Assembly: GCA_017656385.1 (NCBI GenBank) | Contig: JACDNX010000012.1 | Coordinates: forward strand, 1-46,123 | Source of the DNA: Thermodesulfobacterium sp. | Lineage (GTDB): Bacteria > Desulfobacterota > Thermodesulfobacteria > Thermodesulfobacteriales > Thermodesulfobacteriaceae | Length of the DNA stretch: 46,123 nt | Reading direction: 5' to 3' | In this document: positions 1 to 7,123 of the stretch, one piece after another | How positions within the stretch are numbered: the stretch's first letter is position 1 | Layout of the letters: each line of letters opens with the position of its first letter | Notes under the pieces: model-generated | What the model saw: only the letters and a program-made list of their open reading frames with translations | Databases searched by the model: none | What the model was told of the DNA's origin: nothing | Position numbers and translations under genes: made by a program

Positions 1-54
1 GTTATAGAAGAACCTTACAAAGGTGAATTTACTGATTTTAAAATTCGTTATTAA
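1..54 (+). CDS. C-terminal end of an unidentified protein (partial)
   Basis: An open frame runs from base 1 to a TAA at 52-54 and reads VIEEPYKGEFTDFKIRY. It enters from outside the window, so only the last 17 residues are visible. It stops 11 bases before the M20 peptidase on the same strand, which fits a shared operon. The fragment is too short to assign a family. Confidence 0.4.
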   Translation, partial: VIEEPYKGEFTDFKIRY

Positions 55-65
55 AATTTTTTAAA

Positions 66-1202
66 ATGATAGATCCTGACAGATTAGCTTTAGAATTTCA
101 AACCCTTCTAACCATAGAAAGTCCTTCTAAAAAAGAAGGGAAATTGGCTTATTATTTAGCAGACATTTTTAAAGCTTTGGAATACAGGTGCTTTTTTGAT
201 AAGTCTTCAGAAAATACAGGCTCTGAAGTAGGAAATCTTATAGTAAAAATTCCAGGCACACTCCCCTCCAGTCCTATATTTTTCTGTGCCCATCTTGATA
301 CAGTTGGTCCCTGTGAAAATCCTAAAATTATCTTTGATAAAGGTATTTACAAAAGCGATGGAAGAACCATACTGGGAGCAGACGATAAATCCGGAATTGC
401 AGTTCTTATTGAAGTTGCTAAAGTTCTAAAAGAAAATCTTTTTTCCTATCCTCCTATAGAACTTATATTTACCACCTGTGAAGAAATTGGACTTCTTGGT
501 GCAAAATATTTAGATTATAATCTCATTGATGCTAAAGAAGGTTTTGTGCTTGATAGTGAAAATCCTAATGAAGTTATAAACGCAGCTCCTTCCTCTTACC
601 AGTTCAAAATTGAAATAAAAGGTAAATCTGCTCATGCTGGACTGGAACCAGAAAAAGGAATAAATGCTATTCACATTCTTTCCAAGGTGCTGGCTGATCT
701 TCCCTTTGGAAGAATAGATGAAGAAACCACTATGAATGTGGGTATTATAAGTGGCGGAGGCTATGTAAATATTGTTCCTGACTATGCAGAAGCAAAAGGA
801 GAAATGAGAAGTCACAGCGAGGAAAAACTCTCAAAATTGCAAAAAAAAATCCAAAGTCAGCTTGAAAGAGTTCTCTCTTCCTATCCTAAAACCGAAGATA
901 ATTTTCCTTCTGGAAAGGTAAAATTTGAAAAACTTTTTAAAGCTTTTAATATCCCCTTAGATGATCCCCTCTGCAAAGTTGTTCAAAAAGCAGCAGAAAA
1001 AATAGGATTAAATGCGATTTTTAAAAAACGCGAAGGTGGTTCTGATGCTAATATTTTAAATGAGGCTGGACTAAAGTGCCTTATACTGGGAACAGGTATG
1101 CAAAAAGTGCATACTACAGAAGAATTCATTAGATTAAAAGATCTCATCCTTACAGCTAATCTTGTTCTTGAAATCATAAAAACAAAAAGTGAAATGGCTT
1201 AA
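66..1202 (+). CDS. M20-family metallopeptidase (PepT-like di/tripeptidase)
   Basis: Probably a cytoplasmic zinc aminopeptidase that releases N-terminal residues from short peptides. Expected metal ligands are visible in order: AHLDT (His76, with catalytic Asp78), GADDKSG (bridging Asp near 106), TTCEEIG (catalytic/ligand Glu139-140), VLDSE (Asp163) and the C-terminal VHTTEE (His349). The dimerisation insert lies around residues 170-290. The 378-residue length is normal for PepT-like members of M20. The ATG at 66 has no obvious Shine-Dalgarno, and its 3' end overlaps the next gene by 14 bases, so the two are probably co-translated. Substrate specificity cannot be read from sequence. Confidence 0.85.
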   Translation: MIDPDRLALEFQTLLTIESPSKKEGKLAYYLADIFKALEYRCFFDKSSENTGSEVGNLIVKIPGTLPSSPIFFCAHLDTVGPCENPKIIFDKGIYKSDGRTILGADDKSGIAVLIEVAKVLKENLFSYPPIELIFTTCEEIGLLGAKYLDYNLIDAKEGFVLDSENPNEVINAAPSSYQFKIEIKGKSAHAGLEPEKGINAIHILSKVLADLPFGRIDEETTMNVGIISGGGYVNIVPDYAEAKGEMRSHSEEKLSKLQKKIQSQLERVLSSYPKTEDNFPSGKVKFEKLFKAFNIPLDDPLCKVVQKAAEKIGLNAIFKKREGGSDANILNEAGLKCLILGTGMQKVHTTEEFIRLKDLILTANLVLEIIKTKSEMA

Positions 1203-1905
1203 AGAGATCCTTAATTTTTTCTTTCCTGAAGGTTGTAAGATCTGCCAAAAACCTCTCAATAACAATGAAGTCCTTGTTTGTTCAAAATGTCTTAGTGCTC
1301 TTCCTTTTATAAAAATTCATTGCCTTAAATGTGGAAATCCTTTAGATGAAACCCTAAAAGAATATTTAAAAAATAATAACATTTCCTATTGTAGTTACTG
1401 TGAAAAACAAAAATTATACTTTGACAAAGCAGTAGTCTGTTTCTTTTACAAACCTCCTGTTTCAGACTGGATAAATGAAGTAAAATTTGGTAAAAATTTT
1501 TCCTTAGCGTATAAGCTTGGTATTCTTTTAAAAATGATTTTAAAAGAAAAAATCCCAAAAGTTGATCTAACAATCCCTCTACCTCTATCTTTAAAAAGGC
1601 TTAGAGAAAGAGGTTTTAACCAAAGTTTTTTAATTACTTGGGGATTTTTAGGTAAAAGACCTTCTGAAAAGATTTTAAAACGCATTGTACATACAAAACC
1701 TCAAGCAGAACTCTCACAGAAAGAAAGGTGGAAAAATGTTAAAAATGCTTTTTTAGCAAGTGATGTGGTGAAAGGCAAATCCATTTTGGTGATAGATGAT
1801 GTAATGACAACCGGAGCTACCTTAAATGAGGCTGCTAAAGCTTTGAAAAACAAAGGTGCAAACAAAGTTTATGTAGTAGCTCTTGCAAGAAGTAGCTTAA
1901 CTTAA
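1189..1905 (+). CDS. comF: ComF-family amidophosphoribosyltransferase-like protein
   Basis: The N-terminus carries four CxxC pairs (Cys16/19, 31/34, 45/48, 68/71), the zinc-binding part of the ComFC family. The C-terminus has the type I phosphoribosyltransferase PRPP loop in VIDDVMTTGATL (near residues 200-212). Members are associated with DNA uptake and recombination in competent bacteria, although many non-competent species have one. The GTG at 1189 gives the N-terminus MKWLKEILNF and overlaps the upstream peptidase gene by 14 bases. At 238 residues the protein is full length. No other competence gene is visible here. Confidence 0.85.
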   Translation: MKWLKEILNFFFPEGCKICQKPLNNNEVLVCSKCLSALPFIKIHCLKCGNPLDETLKEYLKNNNISYCSYCEKQKLYFDKAVVCFFYKPPVSDWINEVKFGKNFSLAYKLGILLKMILKEKIPKVDLTIPLPLSLKRLRERGFNQSFLITWGFLGKRPSEKILKRIVHTKPQAELSQKERWKNVKNAFLASDVVKGKSILVIDDVMTTGATLNEAAKALKNKGANKVYVVALARSSLT

Positions 1906-1918
1906 AAAGGAGCTAAAT

Positions 1919-3133
1919 ATGTTAAAGATAAGCATTGTTCAGATGAAAGTTAGACACAGTTTAGAAGACAATTTGCAAAAAATTAAAGACTTTATCAAAT
2001 TCGCTAAAGGTGACCTTGTTTTTTTCCCAGAACTTGCCTTAACAGGCTATAAATTTCCTTTTGATTCCTTTTCTCAAGAAAGCATTAATGAAGCTTTTTT
2101 AGAAGTTCAAAAATTAACAAAAAGTTACGGAAAATCTGTTTTATTAGGTGCTCCGCATTATGAAAAGAATGAAATTTACAACGCAGTTTATTTTATCTCT
2201 CCACAAAGCATAGAGGTTTTAGCAGAAAAAAATTTGCTTTTCCCTGAACTGGATAAAAGTTTTTCTTCTGGTAAAAAAAGGAAATTTTTGGAAATAAGTG
2301 GACTTAAAGTAGGAATTATCATATGTTTTGAATTAAGAAGCCCTGAAGTAGCAAGGAATTTAACCAAGGAAGGGATGGATTTGTTAGCAGTTTTTGCCCA
2401 ATGGCCAAAAGCAAGAATAAAACACTGGGAAGCACTTCTCAGAGCAAGAGCTATAGAAAATCAAATATTTGTAGTAGGAGTAAATGCCCTCTCCCAAATA
2501 GAAAATCTTGTAATAGCAGGACACTCCCTTAGCTTTTCTCCTTCTGGAGACGCTCTTAACAAAAAATCAGAAAAAGAAGAAATTATAGAGATTTCTCTTC
2601 CTTTAAAATTGGAAAAATTGCCTTATCCTATGAAAACTCCCTGTTTAAAAATTTCTCATAAAATTAAAAGCTTAGATGAGCTAAAGTCTATTATTCAAAA
2701 AAGAAAAGAAAAGGGTCAAGTTATGGTTTTTACAAACGGGTGCTTTGATATTTTACACGCAGGACATATTCACTACTTAAACTCTGCAAGGGCTTTAGGA
2801 GATTTTTTGGTAGTTGGATTAAATAGTGATAAATCAGTAAAAAAAATAAAAGGTGCTCTGAGGCCTATAAATTCTGAAAAAGAAAGAGCTTATGCTTTAG
2901 CTGGCTTAGAATGTGTGGATTATGTTATCTTTTTTGATGAAGAAACTCCAGAAAGGTTAATAAAAGCGCTTAAACCCGATGTTCTTGTTAAAGGTGCTGA
3001 TTGGGAAGAAAATAAAATTGTAGGTGCTTCTTTTGTTAAAAGCTACGGAGGAAAAGTGGAGAGAATTTCCTTTGAATTTGATACCTCTACTACTAAAATT
3101 ATAGAAAAAATTTTAAAAATTTATAAGGATTAA
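1919..3133 (+). CDS. Nitrilase/amidohydrolase fused to RfaE-domain-II nucleotidyltransferase
   Basis: Two enzymes in one chain. Residues 1 to about 230 form a carbon-nitrogen hydrolase with the Glu-Lys-Cys triad visible: E38 in FFPELALTGY, K104 in AEKNLLFP and C136 in IIICFELRSPE. From about residue 255 the chain is a cytidylyltransferase-fold domain with FTNGCFDILHAGH and DVLVKGADW, matching domain II of RfaE/HldE. In that family it transfers AMP to heptose 1-phosphate for LPS core. The gene has a strong AAGGAG at about 1907-1912. Its stop overlaps the convergent flgM stop by four bases. The nitrilase substrate is unknown, and the fusion is not a standard architecture known to me. Confidence 0.85.
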   Translation: MLKISIVQMKVRHSLEDNLQKIKDFIKFAKGDLVFFPELALTGYKFPFDSFSQESINEAFLEVQKLTKSYGKSVLLGAPHYEKNEIYNAVYFISPQSIEVLAEKNLLFPELDKSFSSGKKRKFLEISGLKVGIIICFELRSPEVARNLTKEGMDLLAVFAQWPKARIKHWEALLRARAIENQIFVVGVNALSQIENLVIAGHSLSFSPSGDALNKKSEKEEIIEISLPLKLEKLPYPMKTPCLKISHKIKSLDELKSIIQKRKEKGQVMVFTNGCFDILHAGHIHYLNSARALGDFLVVGLNSDKSVKKIKGALRPINSEKERAYALAGLECVDYVIFFDEETPERLIKALKPDVLVKGADWEENKIVGASFVKSYGGKVERISFEFDTSTTKIIEKILKIYKD

Positions 3134-3441
3134 GCTATTTCATTAAGAAGATTAGCAATCATTGCACGAGCAATTTCTCTGTTGGAAACTCTATAAGTTC
3201 CTGATTGAATCTTTTCTCTTATCTCGGCAACCTTTTCCTCTCTAACTTCAGACATGGAAAGAGTCTTTTTAACTGCACGCTCCACAAGCTTTTGAGAAGA
3301 AACTTCAACTACTTCAGTTTGATTGGTTGTCTTTTCTTCTGGTTTTGTTGTTCCTACTTTTAAAGTCTCTTCCCTTTTTCTTGCTTCCTTTATATCTTTT
3401 AAATTTTCTATATTTTTTCCAGTAATACCATTAATTTTCAT
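3130..3441 (-). CDS. flgM: Anti-sigma-28 factor FlgM
   Basis: A 103-residue protein whose C-terminal half (VREEKVAEIREKI, GTYRVSNREIARAMI) is the FlgM signature that binds sigma-28 (FliA). The N-terminus starts MKINGITGK and is followed by a low-complexity, charged, probably disordered stretch, as usual for FlgM. FlgM holds sigma-28 inactive until the flagellar hook is complete and is then exported. Translation starts at the ATG at 3441 with GGAG about 10 bases upstream. The gene stands alone, convergent with the nitrilase fusion. A perfect sigma-28 promoter lies just upstream, which strongly supports the call and implies that the organism is flagellated. Confidence 0.9.
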   Translation of the reverse strand: MKINGITGKNIENLKDIKEARKREETLKVGTTKPEEKTTNQTEVVEVSSQKLVERAVKKTLSMSEVREEKVAEIREKIQSGTYRVSNREIARAMIANLLNEIA

Positions 3442-3468
3442 GGCTATACCACTCCATTTTTTTATTAT

Positions 3469-3495
3469 TTATCGGCATTATTTAATTTTACTTTA
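3469..3495 (-). promoter_or_regulatory. Sigma-28 (FliA) promoter of flgM
   Basis: On the minus strand the sequence reads TAAA (3492-3495), a 15-base spacer, then GCCGATAA (3469-3476). This is an exact match to the sigma-28 consensus TAAA-N15-GCCGATAA. The -10 lies 28 bases upstream of the flgM ATG. It implies autoregulated late-class expression of flgM. Confidence 0.88.
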
Positions 3496-3540
3496 ATAAT
3501 TTAAAATTTTTTGTCAAGTTTTATTCTCCCAACCAAGTTT

Positions 3541-4017
3541 TTAAAAATTTAAAGGAACATTTCCTAACATTTCACTTAAAGAATTAGTAATTTGCTGGTC
3601 AGTAATCACAGTAATGTTTATTATCAAATTATTTTCTATAATATTGTTTGAACCTGGAACCTGATTAATTTGAAAAATACCATTCGCCCCATTAAAGCCT
3701 CCTATTAAAGCCAAACTTTTTACATCTGTTCCTGATGATGAGGCTACTGGATCTACTGAAAAATCAGAATTACTATCTCCTTCTAATATACTAACACTAT
3801 GTCCCAAATTATCCCAAAAACCTGTAAAAACTACCTGAAAATAAACTCCCATATAGCCACCTCTTATTTCTTGTAAAGACTCTTCTTTTGCCAATTCTGC
3901 AGTAGTAAAAATGTTTTCTTCTTCAAATGCAAATGCTTTAGAAACTCCCATACATAAGGTAAATAATAAAACGAAACATATATATAAATTGGTTTTCAAT
4001 TTAGTCTTTTTAAACAT
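3541..4017 (-). CDS. Secreted Fap-locus protein with double-glycine motif and one amyloid-like repeat (FapE-like)
   Basis: The start was moved to the ATG at 4017 because AGGAGG lies five bases upstream; the TTG at 4032 precedes that signal. The 158-residue product has a Sec signal peptide ending near AFA, then SLQEIRGG with Gly-Gly at residues 53-54. This matches a C39-type leader pattern (Leu -7, Ile -4, Gly -2, Gly -1). The C-terminal half has one degenerate Fap-like unit, with GGFNGANGIFQINQVPGSNN as its core. It is the last gene of the minus-strand Fap run, 25 bases after the C39 peptidase, the place fapE occupies in Pseudomonas. The FapE assignment rests on position and motif, not clear homology. 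Confidence 0.6.
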   Translation of the reverse strand: MFKKTKLKTNLYICFVLLFTLCMGVSKAFAFEEENIFTTAELAKEESLQEIRGGYMGVYFQVVFTGFWDNLGHSVSILEGDSNSDFSVDPVASSSGTDVKSLALIGGFNGANGIFQINQVPGSNNIIENNLIINITVITDQQITNSLSEMLGNVPLNF

Positions 4018-4042
4018 AAAATCCTCCTGCAAGTATTTCTTT

Positions 4043-4744
4043 TTAAGGTTTTATTTCAAAAGGCTGTCTTGTAAAAATAAAATTTGTAGTAATGGCATCT
4101 CTTAAAGCCCAAATATTTTCTTTTGGAACTTCTTTATTATCAAGTTCCCACACTGTTTTAGAGGAATTTTTCCCAAAAACAGCAAGAAGAATATTATTCC
4201 AGGATTTTTTAAACTCTTCTACATTCATTACTTTATGCCCATAAGCTGGATCTGCTAAAAATACTTTATTACCTTTTATACCTTTTAAAATTACAAAATG
4301 TTGGTATCCATTTGTATTTAAAAGAATTATAGTAGGAATTTTTATCAAATGAAGCTTTTCAACAGGAACTTTATAACCTTCTGCTTTAAGACCAAATCTT
4401 TCAGCACTTTTTTTAAGGTCTAACATTGAAAAACCACGAGCTTTTATCTTTCTAATATCACTATGTTTTAATATGTCTTTTATTATAGTTTCTTCGTCTA
4501 TATTAAAGTCATAATAATATTTAAGTAAAGAAGCAAGAGCAGCGCTACCACAACTAAGGTCATATTTTTGTTTAATAAGATTTTTAAAACGGAGCTCTTT
4601 TACACTCAGAATACGCTTCTGAATATACACTCCACTAAACCCTGTTTTAACTTCTACCTCTCCTGAATAAGCACTTTGATATAGAAAAAAATATACAAAA
4701 AGAAAAAAACTCAGGCTCAAAATTTTTACTATCTTAAAATTCAT
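4043..4744 (-). CDS. fapD: C39-family cysteine peptidase of the amyloid locus (FapD-like)
   Basis: A 233-residue protein with an N-terminal hydrophobic signal/anchor (residues about 5-25) and a single C39 peptidase domain. Catalytic elements are visible: Gln59 and Cys65 in KQKYDLSCGSAAL, His149 in NGYQHFVILKG and Asp165 in FLADPAYG. There is no ABC transporter region, so it is a stand-alone, probably periplasmic protease like Pseudomonas FapD. C39 peptidases cut after Gly-Gly leaders, and two neighbours (3541-4017 and 6573-6881) carry such motifs. Lower expression than the amyloid subunit is likely because a strong hairpin separates the two genes. Confidence 0.85.
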   Translation of the reverse strand: MNFKIVKILSLSFFLFVYFFLYQSAYSGEVEVKTGFSGVYIQKRILSVKELRFKNLIKQKYDLSCGSAALASLLKYYYDFNIDEETIIKDILKHSDIRKIKARGFSMLDLKKSAERFGLKAEGYKVPVEKLHLIKIPTIILLNTNGYQHFVILKGIKGNKVFLADPAYGHKVMNVEEFKKSWNNILLAVFGKNSSKTVWELDNKEVPKENIWALRDAITTNFIFTRQPFEIKP

Positions 4745-4767
4745 TTCCTAAAACTCCTAAACAAAAT

Positions 4768-4787
4768 AAGGGGGCAAAAGCCCCCTT
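4768..4787 (-). terminator. GC-rich hairpin between amyloid subunit and peptidase genes
   Basis: AAGGGGGC and GCCCCCTT form a perfect 8-bp stem around a four-base loop. On the minus strand this is followed by a T-rich run (ATTTTGTTT). It starts 18 bases after the stop of the amyloid gene and ends 23 bases before the peptidase start. In such AT-rich DNA a six-G/C stem is conspicuous. It is either an intrinsic (partial) terminator or an mRNA-stabilising element that would favour subunit over protease. Confidence 0.75.
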
Positions 4788-4805
4788 GATACTATTTGAT
4801 ACTAC

Positions 4806-5972
4806 TTAGAATCCAGGGGTAATAAGAGGAGTTACATTTCCAGCTGCAGGTGTATAACTAACAGAAAGAGTATTTGCCTGAAGGTTATTAGTGCCTGCTG
4901 CCACATTAACACCTATATTTCCTACTGCACCTGAAAGCGCGCTACCACTTAAAGATGCTGTATTTGTGGTGTTAATGTTGGCTATGCCTATAGGTATAGA
5001 ACCTGTAATAGTGCCAGTAAGATCAATATTTTCTATACCTATATCTCCACTAACCGTCCCTTCTGCAGTTCCCTCATATGTATTTTCTTCATAAGTAGTA
5101 CCACCCGGATCCTGCGTATATATCGTTCCTTCTTCTGTTCCCTCATAAGTACCATCCAAATTACCAGTAATATCCTCACTCATCTGAACTGTTAATTCAA
5201 TAGGAATTCCATCACCATTTGTTTCTTCTACGATAGGTTGATTGTTTACCGTGTTATATTTAGATTTCTGCTGAACATAGGCTACACCCATTCCAACCTT
5301 AGCTGGCCCAACAGCTATGCCCAGTTGATTTGTCTGAGCATTATCAACTCCAGCAACAATATTAAGTCCGATATTTCCCTGTGCATTTGACAATGCATTG
5401 TCACTTGCGGAAGCAGTATTTGTTACTCCTTCATTTTTTACATTGTTAAACATAGCTTTTTGAACACTAAAAGTTTTAGATTCAACTAAGGAAGACTTTT
5501 GTTCACCAGCAGCTATTGCAACTACATTACTCTGTGCATTGTAATCTCCTGCTGCTACATTAGCACCTATGTTACCTTGTGCTCCACTAAGAACATCACC
5601 GCTAACTGATGCCTCATTTTCAGTTCCATAATTTTTTACTTCGTTAAACATTAGAAACTGATCATTTTTGCTAAGGGCTCTTACCAATCCACTTACTTCC
5701 ATCTCATCATTTTTAATGTGGATTTCAGAAGTAGCAAGAGATAAGTAGGCTTCCAAATCAGCTACCCCCATTACTTGAAGTGTAACATCTAAATTACCAC
5801 TCAATTCTCCCTCAAAATCAAAATACCCTGTGCACTCCATACCACATAATTGAGATAAATCTGGTAATTCTGGCAATTCTTGAGCCTTGGCTCCTACAGG
5901 AGCTAAAAAAGATACAGAAATTGCTAATGCTCCTGCTAACATCAATTTCTTTCTGAGCACTCTTTTTAACAT
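4806..5972 (-). CDS. fapC: Functional amyloid subunit with three Fap-type repeats (FapB/FapC-like)
   Basis: A 388-residue secreted protein with a signal peptide ending about AKA (residue 30). Three imperfect repeats are visible at about residues 109-155, 175-222 and 330-372. They share a core like GNIGxNVAAGxxNxQxN flanked by Asn/Thr/Ala/Ser-rich strands. The second linker (about 223-329) holds related GTYEGTEEGT and EGTAEGTVSGD stretches. A CGMEC pair sits near residues 43-47. The R1-L1-R2-L2-R3 layout with Asn/Gln-rich cores is that of Pseudomonas FapB/FapC, which form extracellular fibres in biofilms. A strong AGGAGG precedes the ATG. Whether it is the major fibre protein or a nucleator cannot be told from sequence; size and strong translation signals favour major. 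Confidence 0.82.
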   Translation of the reverse strand: MLKRVLRKKLMLAGALAISVSFLAPVGAKAQELPELPDLSQLCGMECTGYFDFEGELSGNLDVTLQVMGVADLEAYLSLATSEIHIKNDEMEVSGLVRALSKNDQFLMFNEVKNYGTENEASVSGDVLSGAQGNIGANVAAGDYNAQSNVVAIAAGEQKSSLVESKTFSVQKAMFNNVKNEGVTNTASASDNALSNAQGNIGLNIVAGVDNAQTNQLGIAVGPAKVGMGVAYVQQKSKYNTVNNQPIVEETNGDGIPIELTVQMSEDITGNLDGTYEGTEEGTIYTQDPGGTTYEENTYEGTAEGTVSGDIGIENIDLTGTITGSIPIGIANINTTNTASLSGSALSGAVGNIGVNVAAGTNNLQANTLSVSYTPAAGNVTPLITPGF

Positions 5973-5999
5973 GATACACCTCCTTTTTGGTTTTTTATG

Positions 6000-6563
6000 T
6001 TATTTAAGAGTTGCCCTGTTAAAATTTAAATGGAAATTATTGGCAATACCATTTCCTATCCCAGCTGATTGATTCACCTGAACTAATCCTCTTGCTCCTG
6101 AAAAAGCTGAATCAGAAATAATATCTGAAAATTCCCCTGAATATAAAGACTTGTTTTTTATTTTAGCTACATTTTGACCAAGATCTGAAGTATTAATCTT
6201 TTTTCCTACAGAAATAGATACTAAATTAGCCTCAGCATTTCCAGAACCTGAAGCTTGATTTATAGAAAAAATACCTTTTATGTCAGAAAATGCATTATCT
6301 CCAATTTTGTCCATAGCTTTGTCAGGCACTTCACTTTTACATACCGTCTCCTGATTTATAAATCCTCGGTTTAAACTCTCTATTCCTATTATCCACATGT
6401 TTGATTGAACATGATCGTCTCCTGAAGCCATGTTTATTCCTGTTATTCCAGAAGCTCCTTTTAATACATAATCTGTAATTAAACTCTGATTTATTTCTTC
6501 ACCAAAAACTTTGTGGTCAATTGAAAAAATTAGAAGAACTGCTATTAGTGCTAACCTTTTCAA
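6000..6563 (-). CDS. Short secreted Fap-repeat protein (FapB-like)
   Basis: A 187-residue protein beginning at TTG 6563, chosen because AGGAGG lies six bases upstream. It has a short signal peptide and three degenerate copies of the amyloid repeat, with cores GITGINMASGDDHVQSN, GIFSINQASGSGNAEAN and GLVQVNQSAGIGNGIAN. It ends 27 bases before the main subunit gene. Position and repeats fit FapB, the proposed nucleator of the fibre. Its repeats diverge more from the consensus than those of the 388-residue subunit. Confidence 0.68.
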   Translation of the reverse strand: MKRLALIAVLLIFSIDHKVFGEEINQSLITDYVLKGASGITGINMASGDDHVQSNMWIIGIESLNRGFINQETVCKSEVPDKAMDKIGDNAFSDIKGIFSINQASGSGNAEANLVSISVGKKINTSDLGQNVAKIKNKSLYSGEFSDIISDSAFSGARGLVQVNQSAGIGNGIANNFHLNFNRATLK

Positions 6564-6572
6564 AGTATCCTC

Positions 6573-6881
6573 CTATTTACCAAATATCACAATTTTAAAG
6601 ATACCTACATTATTACCAGTCGAAATCTCTAATTGATTAGAAGCAACCTTCGAATTTTCATCCCATAAAATGATCTTGTCAGAGTTTACAAATTGTAAAA
6701 CGGATCTCGTTGCTCCTCCACGAATATTATCAAGAACATTTTTATCTAAAACCTGCATACCCAAAATATTCAGGTTGTTAACTAAGTTCTTTTCAGCCTT
6801 CCCAACAACAGGAAAAATAAAAAAGAAAATAATAAACAGGTTAAAAATAATCAGTCTTTTTATTTTGCTTTTTGTTTTCAT
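6573..6881 (-). CDS. Small secreted protein with double-glycine leader motif (first gene of Fap run)
   Basis: A 102-residue protein with a Sec-type signal (about residues 8-29). It is followed by VLDKNVLDNIRGG, which matches the double-glycine leader consensus closely: Leu -12, Leu -7, Ile -4, Gly -2, Gly -1, with Gly-Gly at 55-56. The remaining 46 residues contain SNQLEISTGNNVGIF, faintly like one Fap repeat end. It is the promoter-proximal gene, nine bases ahead of the FapB-like gene, where fapA lies in Pseudomonas. Function is unassigned. The motif makes it a candidate substrate of the locus C39 peptidase. Confidence 0.6.
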   Translation of the reverse strand: MKTKSKIKRLIIFNLFIIFFFIFPVVGKAEKNLVNNLNILGMQVLDKNVLDNIRGGATRSVLQFVNSDKIILWDENSKVASNQLEISTGNNVGIFKIVIFGK

Positions 6882-6894
6882 AACATCTCTTTAT

Positions 6895-6912
6895 CAATCA
6901 ATAAATGTGCCT
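6895..6912 (-). promoter_or_regulatory. Weak sigma-54-like promoter ahead of the Fap run
   Basis: On the minus strand AGGCACATTTATTGATTG gives GG-N10-GA against the sigma-54 pattern GG-N10-GC (consensus TGGCAC-N5-TTGC). The match is imperfect at -12. It would put the transcript start only about five bases before the ATG at 6881. It is listed because the divergent neighbour is a sigma-54 activator. Confidence 0.25.
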
Positions 6913-6954
6913 GATTTTGAAACCTTTGATTTATCTAATAAAAAGATTTTTTGA

Positions 6955-6992
6955 TTGTAAAAGTTGTAAAATTAGTTTTTACACTTTTACAA
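6955..6992. promoter_or_regulatory. Large inverted repeat between amyloid genes and sigma-54 activator
   Basis: TTGTAAAAGT (6955-6964) and ACTTTTACAA (6983-6992) are perfect 10-bp arms. GTAAAA/TTTTAC inside extend the stem to about 16 bp with one bulge. Further TTTTACA-like words follow to about 7018. The element is about 75 bases upstream of the first Fap gene and 130 upstream of the activator. This is a typical place for an activator binding site serving both. Confidence 0.5.
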
Positions 6993-7123
6993 TTTTTACT
7001 TTAACAATTTTACACAAATTAAATTTTTTTTAATTTTAAAGCTTTAACTTTTTTCATTCTGTATTAGATTTAAAATTGTATAGTATTTTTTTGCAACTCA
7101 CTTTTAAATAACTGGATACATTT

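Noticed and set aside
510-815. Minus-strand open frame inside the M20 peptidase gene
   Set aside because: Antisense shadow with no start signal and no family resemblance; the same holds for the other antisense frames within clear genes.
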